Made by a program: the position numbers and the translations under genes. Positions 8,816 through 18,285 of a stretch of DNA of 64,000 nucleotides are shown here, in pieces. A model generated the notes under the pieces. It worked only from the letters and a program-made list of their open reading frames with translations, had not been told where the DNA came from and made no database searches. Numbering within the stretch: position 1 is the first letter of the stretch; each line of letters begins with the position of its first letter. This DNA is from CAVSIP01 sp963728075 (GTDB taxonomy: Bacteria > Actinomycetota > Actinomycetes > JAFAQI01 > DASSKL01), in the NCBI GenBank assembly GCA_963728075.1, contig CAVSIP010000003.1:62001-126000 (forward strand). The letters run 5' to 3'.

Positions 8816-9574
8816 TCAGGAGTGCTGCTCAGTGGCTCCATCGATGCCGAACAGGCGCGCGGCGTTCCCGCCTTCGACAAGGGCCCGCGCCTCCTCCGGC
8901 ATGCGCACGTTGCGCACCCTTCTCAGCTCGAAGCCCTGGTCGTAGTAGGGCGACCAGGAGGCGAACAGCACCCGGTGGGGGTCGAGGTCACGGGTGAGCC
9001 GTTCGAGGTAGTCCTGCCGGTACTCGCCGTTGGTCATTACGCAGAGCCGTGGTGACCGTTCGAGTGCGGCCCAGGCATCCACCGTGCCCAGCCCGGAGAT
9101 GTTGATCTGCCCGCCGCTGGTCATCACCACCACCGCCTCCGGGACGGCGGCCGCGAGGCTCAGAACCTGCAGCGGCTCTGAGAGCGAGTAGACCCCGGTG
9201 GCGACCACGACGGGGGATCCGTGCGCTGCAGCAACCTCGACCACGTCCCGAGCCACGGTCACGGGAAACGTCTCTTCGCCCGGGTGCAGGAACAGACCGC
9301 GGCAGCCGAGCTCGGTGAGGCATCGCTGTGCCTCGCGAACCGCCCGCCCGCCTTGCAGCGGATCCACCCGCCCCAGCCGTACGACGTGCGCGGAGTTCGC
9401 GGCCTGCGCAGCGAGCCGATCGTTCGCCGGCGGCAGCGCGTAGTCCTCGGGCCGCCCCGGTGCGACCACCAGTGTGTCGATGCCGTGTGGCAGGGCGCGT
9501 CTCACGAGTTCGTCCACTGTCAGCGCGGGGCGGAACAGGTTCGGGCCCGCGATGACGAGCGAGTCGACGGTCAC
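8816..9574 (-). CDS. Amidohydrolase 2 family protein
   Basis: From the GTG at 9574 (GTGA overlap with the upstream gene's stop) the protein has 252 residues. The pattern is that of a metal-dependent TIM-barrel hydrolase of the Amidohydro_2 group. It carries LGRVDPLQGG, GCRGLFLHPGEETF, VVVMTSGGQINISG and a late VLFASWSPYYDQ followed by N-A-A-R-L-F. The usual N-terminal HxH metal motif is absent (it begins IAGPNLFRPAL), unlike its upstream neighbour. It may therefore be catalytically divergent or a paired partner subunit. Reactions in the family include lactone hydrolysis and decarboxylation. Confidence 0.75.
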   Translation of the reverse strand: MTVDSLVIAGPNLFRPALTVDELVRRALPHGIDTLVVAPGRPEDYALPPANDRLAAQAANSAHVVRLGRVDPLQGGRAVREAQRCLTELGCRGLFLHPGEETFPVTVARDVVEVAAAHGSPVVVATGVYSLSEPLQVLSLAAAVPEAVVVMTSGGQINISGLGTVDAWAALERSPRLCVMTNGEYRQDYLERLTRDLDPHRVLFASWSPYYDQGFELRRVRNVRMPEEARALVEGGNAARLFGIDGATEQHS

Positions 9575-10305
9575 GAGTGCAGTCCCAGCAGCGCCGCCGC
9601 GTTCCCGCCCAGCACCTTGGCCTCCACGTCTGCGCCCAGCTGCAGCATCCGGATCTTGTCCAGTTCCAGCTGGGGATTGCATCCGGGCCCGTCGCTTCCG
9701 AACAGGACTCGATCCGCGCCGATCCGGTCGACCGCTGCCGCGATCATCGGCGGGTACGGCATCGCCGAGGTCTCCAGGTAGATGTTCGGGTACCTATCAG
9801 CAACGTCGATCGCCGCCTCAACGTGGAAGTAGCCGCCCATGTGGCCAAGTACAACGGAACACTCGGGCGCCGCCGCCGCGGCGAGGGCGATGGCCTCGGG
9901 TGTCGTGTAGGGATCGTCACCGCAGTGGAACAGCACGGGCAGCCTCAGCTCTCCGCAGCGGCGCAGCAAGGTCACCGTGGGGTCGCCAGCGGGATGCGCG
10001 AGGGTGGTCGTGGGATGCAGCTTCACGCCCCGGACCCCGCGGTCCAGGGCCTCCGGTAGGAGGGAGACTGCCTCGGGGTAGCTGGGGTTCAGTCGTACGA
10101 AGGGCAAGAGCCGACCGGAGAACTTCTCGGCCGAGGCGACGATGTAGTCGAGCGCGGCGGGGTTGACGCCGGGCAGGTCGGTGTAGGTCATGACGACTGC
10201 GCGATCGATGCCCGCTTCGTCCAGCAACCCGATGATCTTCTCCGGCGGGTCGATCCACCCGAAAGCCGGCGCTTCGTCAACATGGGTGTGGAAGTCGATG
10301 ATCAC
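9571..10305 (-). CDS. Amidohydrolase 2 family metal-dependent hydrolase
   Basis: 244 residues starting MIIDFHTHVDEAPAFGW, the HxH metal-binding motif of the amidohydrolase 2 family. It is followed by RGVKLHP, LFHCGDDPY, VVLGHMGG and the terminal VLFGSDGPGCNP with the conserved Asp, then N-A-A-A-L-L. All metal ligands expected for the TIM barrel are visible. Members hydrolyse lactones or decarboxylate aromatic and dicarboxylic acids. It overlaps the next amidohydrolase by 4 bp, so the two are co-translated and may form a pair. Confidence 0.88.
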   Translation of the reverse strand: MIIDFHTHVDEAPAFGWIDPPEKIIGLLDEAGIDRAVVMTYTDLPGVNPAALDYIVASAEKFSGRLLPFVRLNPSYPEAVSLLPEALDRGVRGVKLHPTTTLAHPAGDPTVTLLRRCGELRLPVLFHCGDDPYTTPEAIALAAAAAPECSVVLGHMGGYFHVEAAIDVADRYPNIYLETSAMPYPPMIAAAVDRIGADRVLFGSDGPGCNPQLELDKIRMLQLGADVEAKVLGGNAAALLGLHS

Positions 10306-10317
10306 GACACGGCCCGG

Positions 10318-10806
10318 TCAGCGGGGGATCTCATGCCACGCCGTCTCCCGCTTGAACGTCCGGTCGAACCCGCCGCCGTTCCACGAGGCGATCTTCCGAG
10401 GCCACACGCGGAACGGGGTGCGGGGGAACTGGAACGTGCTCTCCGCGTACTCCATGCCTTCGGGGCCCAGGTAGCGCAACACCATCTCCCGCATGGGCGG
10501 CACGTAGTCGAAGGCCTCGGCCAGGAACTCGACCTCACCTTGGACACTCACTCGGGCGTACGGCAACTCGAAGTTGTCCACCAGCAGACCGCATCGAGGG
10601 TCCCGGCGCAGGTTCTGCACCATGCCGGTGCGCTCCTTGCTGATGATGAGAAACGACTGCCCGTCCCACGTGTACCAGACCGGACTGACCTGCGGCCAGC
10701 CCTCGGCGTTCACCGTTGCCACCTTCGCGAACCGACGGCCGGACTGAAGGAACTCGTCCAGCTCAGCCTGGGTGAAGCCACGGCCCTCGTCGGATGTCAT
10801 CGCCAT
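10318..10806 (-). CDS. PPOX-class (probably F420-dependent) oxidoreductase
   Basis: 162 residues forming a split beta-barrel flavin/F420-binding fold: KVATVNAEGWPQVSPVWY, a central IISKERTGMVQNLRRDP and V-Q-G-E-V-E. Such small enzymes (pyridoxamine-5'-phosphate-oxidase-like) commonly use coenzyme F420 in actinobacteria. ATG 10806 is preceded by AAGGAGAG at good spacing. It lies between an LLM-class enzyme and the amidohydrolases in one direction, hinting at a reductive or oxidative step in the same pathway. Cofactor choice is inferred from family. Confidence 0.8.
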   Translation of the reverse strand: MAMTSDEGRGFTQAELDEFLQSGRRFAKVATVNAEGWPQVSPVWYTWDGQSFLIISKERTGMVQNLRRDPRCGLLVDNFELPYARVSVQGEVEFLAEAFDYVPPMREMVLRYLGPEGMEYAESTFQFPRTPFRVWPRKIASWNGGGFDRTFKRETAWHEIPR

Positions 10807-10845
10807 CGCTGCTCTCCTTCGGCTGCTATGAGGCTGCGTGCTGGG

Positions 10846-11838
10846 TCAGGCGGAGCCACCGAATGGCTGCAAGACGTGCTTGGCCATGAGCTCCAGCTGG
10901 TCGAGGTCGGACGTGAGCGTGTGCAGCATCATGTACTCCACCCCGGCGTCGATCCGGTCCTGCACCTTCTGCTGAATCTCTCCGATGGTGCCGGTCATGT
11001 AGACCGAGTCAATGTAGTCCCAGGGGCGTTCGTCGCTGACCACCTTGCGGAACCGGCGCTGCTGCTCCGCCGCGACATCTTCCCGACTCCCACTCTCCGC
11101 CAGCCAGGTGAAGTTCTCGTGCGCGACCGTGAACGGTCGGGTTTGCAGACCCCGTTCGGCTTGTGCGGCACGGATCTCCTGCAAGTCGAGGGCGATGAGA
11201 TCCGCTGGGCAGGTGGGCCGGGCAATCCACCCGTCGTGCCTGATGATCCGGTCCAGTACCGCGGGGCTCATTGCAGCGCGTTCCGGGGAAGCCGCATGCT
11301 CGAGTTGACGGCCACCGCCGACCCAGGTCTTGGGGCTGCGTCTCGGATGCGGCTCGACGGTGACCTCGTCGAGCGTGTAGTGCCGACCGTGGAAGGTGAC
11401 GTCATCCTCGCCGAGCAGGCGCAAGGTGGCGTCCACCACCTCATCGGTGCGCGCGCCGCGTTCGGACTTGTGCACACCGCACGCCTCGAACTCGGGGCCA
11501 TACCAGCCGACCCCGACGCCGAAGATGTAGCGCTCACCGGACAGGTGGTGCAGCGTTGCCACTTCCTTGGCTAGGACAGCGGGCTGCCGCAGTGGCGCGA
11601 TCAGGATCGACGTCCCCAACTCGACTCGTTCGGTCACCGCCGCGACGTGGGAGAGCGTCATGAGCGCGTCGAGCCAGGAGACGCGGTAGAAGCGTTTCGC
11701 GGTCACCACGTGGTCGGTGATCCACAGCGAGGCAAAGCCCAGCTCCTCCGCTCGGCGTGCGAAGTCCCGTAGACGTGCAGGCTCGTCCGGTCCAGCGTCC
11801 GGGAACAGGAACGAAGGGAGGAAGACGCCGATCTGCAT
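10846..11838 (-). CDS. LLM-class flavin/F420-dependent oxidoreductase
   Basis: 330 residues of bacterial luciferase-like TIM barrel. The start MQIGVFLPSFLFPDAG, then FASLWITDHVV, VELGTSILIAPLRQPAVLAK and RYIFGVGVGWYGPEFEACG are standard LLM signatures, as is the C-terminal V-E-Y-M-M-L-H. Members are FMN monooxygenases or F420-dependent dehydrogenases. It is second in the reverse-strand run after the PLP enzyme. It probably oxidises the compound handled by this locus, but nothing in the sequence fixes the substrate. Confidence 0.88.
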   Translation of the reverse strand: MQIGVFLPSFLFPDAGPDEPARLRDFARRAEELGFASLWITDHVVTAKRFYRVSWLDALMTLSHVAAVTERVELGTSILIAPLRQPAVLAKEVATLHHLSGERYIFGVGVGWYGPEFEACGVHKSERGARTDEVVDATLRLLGEDDVTFHGRHYTLDEVTVEPHPRRSPKTWVGGGRQLEHAASPERAAMSPAVLDRIIRHDGWIARPTCPADLIALDLQEIRAAQAERGLQTRPFTVAHENFTWLAESGSREDVAAEQQRRFRKVVSDERPWDYIDSVYMTGTIGEIQQKVQDRIDAGVEYMMLHTLTSDLDQLELMAKHVLQPFGGSA

Positions 11839-11925
11839 GGGAACCCCTGTTGGGCCACGGGCGGTGCCCGGACGGATGTGTGGTTTCGATCACGCCGTTG
11901 TGCCTGCCGGGTCGGGCAGTCTGGG

Positions 11926-12936
11926 TCAGCACGGTTCGATGCGAGTGAGGGACGGGCAACCACCCTGGGCGAACAGGGCAGGTTGCCCCCCGGTGTGCCA
12001 GAACACCACGGCCTCGCCCTCTCTCACGTGTTCTGGAGCGAGGGCCAACATGCCGGCGAAGGCTTTGGCGGTGTAGACCCGGTCCAGGACGACAGCGGCG
12101 GACCGGGAGGCCTCGAGCAGCGCGGTGTCGGCCTCAACGGTCGGGACCGCGTAATCGGGTCCCCGCCAGCGACCGTCGACGTGTACATCGTCGGGCTGCA
12201 CGGTGAGTTCAGAGAGCCCCAGGAGCCGCAAAGCCTCATCGGCGAGTTCGGTGGCGTGCCTTGCGAGGTCGACTGCTTGCTTGGCGACCGACACCGCCAT
12301 GATGGGGGGGGTGGCCCGGCCATCGGCGGAGTAGGCCGCCTGGCCTGCGAGCAGACCGGCGTGCGTGCCTCCGCTGGAGGTGGCGTGCACGATGAGACCG
12401 GGGACGATGTTGAGCGCCTCGCACTGGACCATCAGCTCGTCGAAGGCGATTACGAAGCCGAGCGCGCCGACGGCGGTGCTCCCGCCGATCGGCATCGGAT
12501 AGGGGCGGCGACCGGCAGCACGCAACTTGTCCGCTAGCTCTGCTTGGAACGATTCGAGCTCGTCCCAGTCATCGGTGCCAGGAAAGTGCAACTGGGCTCC
12601 GAAGAGACGGGAGAGCAGCTGGTTCCCTTCCGGTGCCGCCTTGTCGTCGCCGCCCAGGATGAGGTGGGTCTCCAGGCCTAGCATCGCGCCGGCTGCCGCC
12701 GTGAGTCGGGCGTGGTTGGACTGGCCGGCTCCCACGGTCACGAGACAGTCGGCTCCAGCGACGCGGGCATCGGCGGTGAGGAACTCGAGCTTGCGGACCT
12801 TGTTGCCGCCCATGCCGGGTCCGATGAGGTCGTCACGTTTCAGGACGACGTCGACGCCGGCGACCCGTGCCCTGGTGAGTGGTGTCGGAAGGGTGGCCAG
12901 CGAGGTCCGGTTCCGAACGATCGACGCCCGGCGCAC
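11926..12936 (-). CDS. PLP-dependent D-cysteine desulfhydrase / ACC deaminase family enzyme
   Basis: From GTG 12936 the protein has 336 residues. The Schiff-base lysine is in MGGNKVRKLEF, and the phosphate-binding loop is TSSGGTHAGLLAG. GAGQSNHARLTAAAGA is also typical of the fold-II family containing D-cysteine desulfhydrase, L-cysteate sulfo-lyase and 1-aminocyclopropane-1-carboxylate deaminase. The longer frame from 13017 would place the LacI operator at 12978-12992 inside the coding region, so the later start is preferred. The activity would be beta-elimination or deamination of a small amino acid. It heads the reverse-strand run, divergent from the regulator. Confidence 0.8.
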   Translation of the reverse strand: MRRASIVRNRTSLATLPTPLTRARVAGVDVVLKRDDLIGPGMGGNKVRKLEFLTADARVAGADCLVTVGAGQSNHARLTAAAGAMLGLETHLILGGDDKAAPEGNQLLSRLFGAQLHFPGTDDWDELESFQAELADKLRAAGRRPYPMPIGGSTAVGALGFVIAFDELMVQCEALNIVPGLIVHATSSGGTHAGLLAGQAAYSADGRATPPIMAVSVAKQAVDLARHATELADEALRLLGLSELTVQPDDVHVDGRWRGPDYAVPTVEADTALLEASRSAAVVLDRVYTAKAFAGMLALAPEHVREGEAVVFWHTGGQPALFAQGGCPSLTRIEPC

Positions 12937-12977
12937 AGCGTCGACTGCACCGCCGCCTGGGCGCGCTGCGTCACGAT

Positions 12978-12992
12978 GGAAATCGTTTGCCA
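12978..12992. promoter_or_regulatory. LacI-type operator in the divergent spacer
   Basis: GGAAATCGTTTGCCA is the reverse-orientation copy of the motif seen at 8738 and 14294, with one central difference. It lies 42 bp upstream of the PLP-enzyme start and about 220 bp upstream of the LacI gene, so it can control both directions. Confidence 0.65.
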
Positions 12993-13210
12993 CGACAGCA
13001 GAGGATCTGGGGATCAAGCGTGCGTGTCAACCGCGACGTGCAAATCCAACGCGTATTCGTGTCATTCCACGCCGCACGGGTCGCTGGCAGCCGTGGTTCC
13101 GTGACAAGCGGTGGTTCCCGTCCCGGTGATCCGCTACGATCCGGCCTCCGCTTCGGAGCGTGGTGGACATCCCGTGATCTCCGACGCGTCCGTGCGCGAG
13201 AGGGGAACCT

Positions 13211-14316
13211 GTGACTTCTCTGGCGGATGTCGCCGCACTAGCCGAGGTCTCGGTCGCCACCGCGTCGCGTGTCCTCGGCAACAGCAGCCATCCGGTGTCG
13301 GCGCTGACGCGTACGCGTGTCCTGGACGCAGCACGGACCCTCGACTACGAGTTCAACATGCTGGCCCGCGGTCTGGTGGAGAAGCGCACGCGGACGGTGG
13401 GCGTGCTGGTGCACGACATCCTTGACGAGTACTTCGCCCAGATCGTGCGTGGCATCGAGGACGTGGCGTACGCGTCCGGCTACACGACATTCGTCTGCAA
13501 CTCCGACCGTGATGCCGACAAGGAAATCGCCTACGTGCGAAAGCTCCGCTCGATGTGCGTCGACGCGCTGATGTTCACGGCGGGTGGCCTGGACGACCGG
13601 ATGCATCGGAGACGGTTGGGCCTGCAGCTCCGGAAGATCGAGGAAGCGGGGCGTGCCGTCGTCTACCTGGCGCCGCAGGGTTCTCAGCGCCCTCACGTCT
13701 ACTTCTCGACGCAAGACGCGGTGTCGATGGTCGTGAAGCACCTAGCGGGGCTCGGCCACCGCCGCCTTCTCTACGTCGCAGGAGATCCCCGAGTGGCGAC
13801 GACCCACGAGCGAACCGATGCGGTGCTGGCGGCCGCCCAGCAACTCCATCTGCCTCGCCCTCTGGTCGTCAACGCCGACTTCAGCCGGGCAGGCGGTCGC
13901 GCCATTGCTGATGACGCGGCTGCCCATGTCCGCGACGGTGTTACCGCGGTGATGGCCGCGAACGACCAGACCGCCGTCGGCCTCCTCGACGGGCTGACCG
14001 ACCGGGGGGTGGCAGAACCGGATGATGTCTCACTCACCGGCTTTGGGGACATCTCAGTGTGCAGCTACGTCCGGCCCGCGCTCACGACCGTGCGGTTACC
14101 CTGTACGAGATCGGCGCAGAGGGTATGCGCTTCGCGCTGCGGGCTCTGGCGGACGAGCGCCCACGACGGGGCAGGCCGCTCGCCTGCGAGCTGCAGGTCC
14201 AGCGTCCACGGGGCCGCCCCGTCCGTGAGCCGCCGTTATCCCATCGAAACGAGGCAAGCGCTTGCGCGGGGTCCGGTCGGAGGTTACGTTCCGCGGCAAA
14301 CGCTTTCCTGACGTAA
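13211..14316 (+). pseudogene. LacI family transcriptional regulator, frameshifted near its end
   Basis: GTG start gives the classical HTH-hinge MTSLADVAALAEVSVATASR with RVLGNSSHPVS. The periplasmic-binding-like domain follows (RTRTVGVLVHDILDEYFAQ, VTAVMAANDQTAVGLL, DVSLTGFGDI). After ALTTVRLP the frame goes wrong near 14100. Adding one C restores LYEIGAEGMRFALRAL, the normal last helix. The DNA- and ligand-binding parts are intact, so partial function is possible if the indel is real. It sits at the centre of the catabolic locus and is the obvious reader of the GGCAAACG-type operators. The inducer is probably a pathway sugar or metabolite. Confidence 0.85.
14253..14308. promoter_or_regulatory. 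Pair of LacI-type operators before the transport operon
   Basis: Two sites precede the CocE-type gene. GCAAGCGCTTGC at 14254-14265 is a perfect 12-bp palindrome. CGGCAAACGCTTTCC at 14294-14308 matches the copies at 8738 and 12978. They are about 42 bp apart centre to centre, which would allow one tetramer or two dimers to bind. The downstream site lies 35 bp before the TTG start at 14344. Confidence 0.65.
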
Positions 14317-14343
14317 GGCGCGCCCCACACGAAGGCGGTCGGT

Positions 14344-16024
14344 TTGAGTATCACCTGGGAGCAGAACCTCGAGGCGGTCATGCCGGACGGCACGGTGCTC
14401 CGGGCGGACGTCTGGCGGCCAGCCAAACCGGGCCGGTACCCGACGCTGCTGATCCGCGAGCCATACGGTAAACGCCAAGCCGAGAACGTCACCTACGCCC
14501 ATCCTTCCTGGTACGCCCAGCAGGGGTTCGCGGTCGTCGCCCAGGACGTCCGAGGCCGATTTGACTCAGAGGGAGAGTTCACTCCCTTCGAGCACGAGGC
14601 AACCGACGGCGCCGCTACGGTCGACTGGGTCGCCGGACAGCCGTTCTCCAACGGCGTCGTGGGCATGTACGGGTTCTCCTACGGAGGCTCAACGCAGCTT
14701 CAGGCAGCGGCCGTCGATCCCGCTGCCCTGCGGGCGATGGTCCCCGCGCTGACCAGTCCCGACTTCTACGAGGGCTGGACGTACAAGCACGGGGCCCTTT
14801 CGCTGGCCTTCACGGCTTCCTGGGCGTCGATGCTCAGCGCCGAGACGGCTCGCCGCCAGGGTGACGCGGCGCTTGAGAGCCAGCTCTTCGCGCAGTTCCA
14901 GAGCTCTGCGCTCTTCGGCACTCTGCCGCTGACGCAGTATCCCAACCTGGGGGCCGGCGACACCGGCCGCTTCTTCCATGACTGGCTGTCACATCCATCC
15001 AACGACGACTACTGGCGTCGCTGGGACGTGACGGAGCGCCTTGCGCAGATACCGCAGAGCGCCCTCATGATCGCGGGCCTCTACGACATCTTCCTGGACT
15101 CGACATTGCGCGCCTACGCGTCGCTTCGGTCCCGGTCGTCCGCTCTCACCGAGCTGATAGTCACACCCTGGTACCACATTCCGTGGTCCCGTAACGTCGG
15201 GGCGCTCGACTTCGGGGAAGGGGGCGCTCAACCGGGTTGAGCAGTGGCATCTTGACTTCTTCTCGCGCACGCTGCGGGAGGAGGGCAGCGGTGGGGAGAA
15301 CCCGCAGGTACGCGCCTTCGTCACCGGCCGGAACGACTGGATGGCGCTGTCGGAGTGGCCGCCGGGTGGGTCCGAGCTGACCCTGTATCTGCACGCGACG
15401 CGAGCGAACTCCACCAGCGGGGACGGCTCCCTCGACACGGAGCCGCCGGCGGCGCAACCACCGGACACCTACACGTACGACCCGGCGTCACCACTGCCGA
15501 GCCTCGGCGGCCGTTCCTGCTGCTTCCCCACCATCGCCCCCATGGGCCCGGCGGTCCAGAACTCGCTGGAGGAGTGGAACGGCGTCCTCGTCTACACGTC
15601 GAGGCCACTCGAGCGTGATCTGCTCGTCGTCGGCGAGGTAGCCATGACCTTGTTCGCCGCCACGTCAGAGAAGGACACCGACTGGATCTTCCGGTTGTGT
15701 GATGTCACACCCGGCGATGTGTCCGTCAACGTGGCCGACACCATCCAGCGTGCCCGGTACCGCAACGGCACCAACCGCGAGGTACTGATCGCGCCCGGCG
15801 AGGTGTCCGAGTTCCGGCTGGCCACATCCGCGTGTCACCTGTTCAAGGCGGGACACCGGGTCCGCGTCCATGTGGCTTCCAGTTCATTCCCCATGTGGGA
15901 TCGCAACCTGAACACGGGTGGTCCGATCGGCGCCGAGCCGCTCGCCGCGCGCAAAGTTGCCATCCAGACCGTGCTTCATGACCAGGATCATCCCAGCCAC
16001 ATCACCCTGCCGACTCTCGGCTGA
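14344..16024 (+). pseudogene. CocE/NonD family hydrolase, single frameshift
   Basis: An X-Pro dipeptidyl-peptidase S15-like alpha/beta hydrolase. The N-terminal frame from TTG 14344 has VMPDGTVLRADVWRP, VVAQDVRGRFDSEGEF and the nucleophile elbow GMYGFSYGGSTQ. The second frame continues with EQWHLDFFSRTL and the jelly-roll C-domain (ELTLYLHAT, VAMTLFAATSEKDTDWIF, HRVRVHVASSSFPMWDRN). Removing one G from the GGGGG run near 15225 joins the halves as GEGALNRVEQW, giving about 560 residues, the normal size. Enzymes of this family cleave esters or amides of alpha-amino acids, cocaine or lactams. First gene of the forward operon with the ABC importer. No signal peptide is visible. Confidence 0.85.
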
Positions 16025-16059
16025 GCCGCGGGTCCCGCTTCTCCAGGAGAGGACAACAC

Positions 16060-17235
16060 ATGAGACTGAGGGCTTTGGCGGCAGCTGGAGCTGTCTTGGC
16101 GCTCGCGGCCGCTGGCTGCGGAGGATCATCAAACAGCTCATCCGGTGGCACCAGCTCGCCACAGGCCGTGGGCAGCCCGTCGTCGACGGCGACTGGCGGA
16201 GACCCTCAGCCGAGCATGGACGCGCCGGCGTACGCGCGCGTCGTGAACGGTGAGAAGGAGACCGTTGACACCAGCAGGTGGAAGAAGAAGGGCCCGTACA
16301 CGATCGCGGCCGTTACGCAAGGTCCGATCAACGGGTGGGGGACCCTCTTCGACGCGCAACTGAAGCAGGCCGCAGCTGACAACCCCGACGTGAAGAGCCT
16401 CGACATCCACCCCTCGATGGCGGATGTTCAGAAGGAGACCCAAGACCTCGAGCTGCTCATCAACAAGAAGCCCGACGCCATCATCGCCACCCCCATGAGC
16501 GTGGCCGCGCTGAGTGCTCCGATCACCCGCGCCAAGGCGGCCGGCATCCCCGTCATCACGTGCGGCGCCCGGTCGGAGGGCAACGGCTGGGTGACCGAGG
16601 TCGGACAGCCGCTGTACCCGATGGGCTTCGACGCCGCCGTCCACCTCGCCAAGATGCTCAACGGCAAAGGCAACATCATCGAGATCAACGGCATCCCTGG
16701 GGTCGACGCCGGTGAGATCTGGAAGACCGGCGGCCATGACGCGCTGAAGGACTACCCCGACATCCACATCGTGGGTGAGGGCGCAGGGAACTGGTCCACG
16801 GCCGACTCCAAGAAGCTGACCTCCAGTCTGATCGCCGCCAACCCGAAGATCGACGGCATCCTCAGCATGGGCATGGAGATGGGTATCGGCGCGGTGCAAG
16901 CCTTCCTAGACGCTGGCAAGCCCGTCCCGCCGATCACCGGTACCGGTGCCATGAACGGCTTCAACAAGCTCGCCATCGATCACAACGTCAAGTGGTGGGC
17001 GATCTCCTACAACCCGTCACTTTCCAAGGTCTGTCTGGACACGGCCATCAAGGTCCTCAAAGGCGAGAAGGTCACGAAGTACATCGACGGCACGAAGCAG
17101 ATGACCGGGACCATGGAGTTCAGCGACGCAAACGAGAAGGAGACCTACAAGCCGAACCTGTCCGACCAGCTTCCACTCGGCCCGACCTTCATGACGGACG
17201 CACAACTCGCGGCCGCCGGCTTCAAGAAGCAGTAG
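16060..17235 (+). CDS. Ribose-type ABC transporter substrate-binding lipoprotein
   Basis: 391 residues with a lipoprotein signal (MRLRALAAAGAVLALAAAGC, lipobox AAGC at Cys20) and a Ser/Gly-rich linker. The type 1 periplasmic-binding fold follows, with NKKPDAIIATPMSVAALSAP, AAGIPVITCG and a late KIDGILSMGMEMGIGAVQAF. This family feeds ribose/xylose/galactose-type importers, and some members bind aromatic glycosides or autoinducer-2. Lipid-anchored outside the membrane. Followed by two permeases and a double-ATPase gene in one operon. Confidence 0.92.
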   Translation: MRLRALAAAGAVLALAAAGCGGSSNSSSGGTSSPQAVGSPSSTATGGDPQPSMDAPAYARVVNGEKETVDTSRWKKKGPYTIAAVTQGPINGWGTLFDAQLKQAAADNPDVKSLDIHPSMADVQKETQDLELLINKKPDAIIATPMSVAALSAPITRAKAAGIPVITCGARSEGNGWVTEVGQPLYPMGFDAAVHLAKMLNGKGNIIEINGIPGVDAGEIWKTGGHDALKDYPDIHIVGEGAGNWSTADSKKLTSSLIAANPKIDGILSMGMEMGIGAVQAFLDAGKPVPPITGTGAMNGFNKLAIDHNVKWWAISYNPSLSKVCLDTAIKVLKGEKVTKYIDGTKQMTGTMEFSDANEKETYKPNLSDQLPLGPTFMTDAQLAAAGFKKQ

Positions 17236-17256
17236 CAGACGTCGAGACCGAGGACG

Positions 17257-18285
17257 GTGACGATGGGACAGAGTCCGCTACCGGACATCGCAGCCGGGCG
17301 TCGAGAACGCGCGGTGAAGCTCACGAAATCCGTGGGCAGTGCGAGTGTCCGCCGGATCCAGGCCAACCGCGCGCTGGTACCGGTAGCGGCTCTGGCCGTA
17401 GCCCTCGCCGTCCTCGGTCTCACCACCCCTGACTTCTACAACTCGGGAAACCTGCTCAACCTCGGGCAGGTCGCCTCGGTCCTTGGCGTCGTCACAGTCG
17501 GTCAGACACTGGTCCTCATCGGGGGCGGGCTCGACCTGTCGGTGGGGGCGATGGCGGGGATGGCGTTCTTCGCGATCGCCGACATCTCCCACGGGCAGAA
17601 CGGCCGGATCTTGCCCGCTCTGGCCGTCACGGTAGGTCTGGCTCTGGCCGTCGGCCTGGTCAATGCCGGTCTCGTCGTATGGCGCCGGGTCCCTCCCTTC
17701 GTTGCGACGCTCGGCACGCTCATCGTCGTCCAGGGTGTGGTCAGCGCGTGGTCACACGGCGTATTTCAGGGTTCGGTGCCCCCGCACCTTCGATCCATCA
17801 GCACCAGCCATGTCGGTCCGGTCTCGGCCGCGCTGATCGTGTTCCTGCTCGTCGTCGTGGGGGCCAGTGTCTTGCTGCGCCGCTCGACGTTCGGCCTGAA
17901 CCTCTACGCGACCGGCCTCAACGAGGTAGCGGCGAAATACGCCGGCGTCCGGGTGTGGCAGGTCCGGGCCGCTACCTACGTCGCAAGCGCGTTGCTGGCA
18001 GCGTTGGCGGGTCTGCTTCTCGGGGCCTACACGGGCTTTGTCGACCCCACCGCCGGTAAGAGCCTCCATCTCGAGTCCATCGCGGCGGCGGTGGTCGGCG
18101 GCGTGAGTCTGTTCGGCGGTCGGGGACGGGCACTGCACGCTTTGGTCGGTGCCGTCCTGATGACCACCGTGCTGAACGTGGGCGTCCTCCACGGTCTGTC
18201 CGGACAGTCACAGTCGATCCTTACCGGCCTCGTGCTTCTAGTTGCCGCCTATGTGTTCAGTCAGCGAGAGAGGCGACTTCGGTGA
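17257..18285 (+). CDS. Ribose-type ABC transporter permease
   Basis: 342 residues with about nine to ten transmembrane segments and the signature GGGLDLSVGAMAGMAFF plus VPPFVATLGTLIVVQG, characteristic of the RbsC/BPD_transp_2 family. The C-terminal GGVSLFGGRGRALHALVGAV is likewise standard. GTG 17257 or ATG 17263 could start it. Its stop overlaps the GTG of the ATPase gene by 4 bp. A second, different permease follows the ATPase, so the channel is probably a heterodimer. Confidence 0.92.
   Translation: MTMGQSPLPDIAAGRRERAVKLTKSVGSASVRRIQANRALVPVAALAVALAVLGLTTPDFYNSGNLLNLGQVASVLGVVTVGQTLVLIGGGLDLSVGAMAGMAFFAIADISHGQNGRILPALAVTVGLALAVGLVNAGLVVWRRVPPFVATLGTLIVVQGVVSAWSHGVFQGSVPPHLRSISTSHVGPVSAALIVFLLVVVGASVLLRRSTFGLNLYATGLNEVAAKYAGVRVWQVRAATYVASALLAALAGLLLGAYTGFVDPTAGKSLHLESIAAAVVGGVSLFGGRGRALHALVGAVLMTTVLNVGVLHGLSGQSQSILTGLVLLVAAYVFSQRERRLR

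Noticed and set aside
13017..13017. Earlier start of the PLP enzyme at 13017
   Set aside because: It would put the operator at 12978-12992 inside the coding sequence and adds residues with no family resemblance; GTG 12936 fits better.
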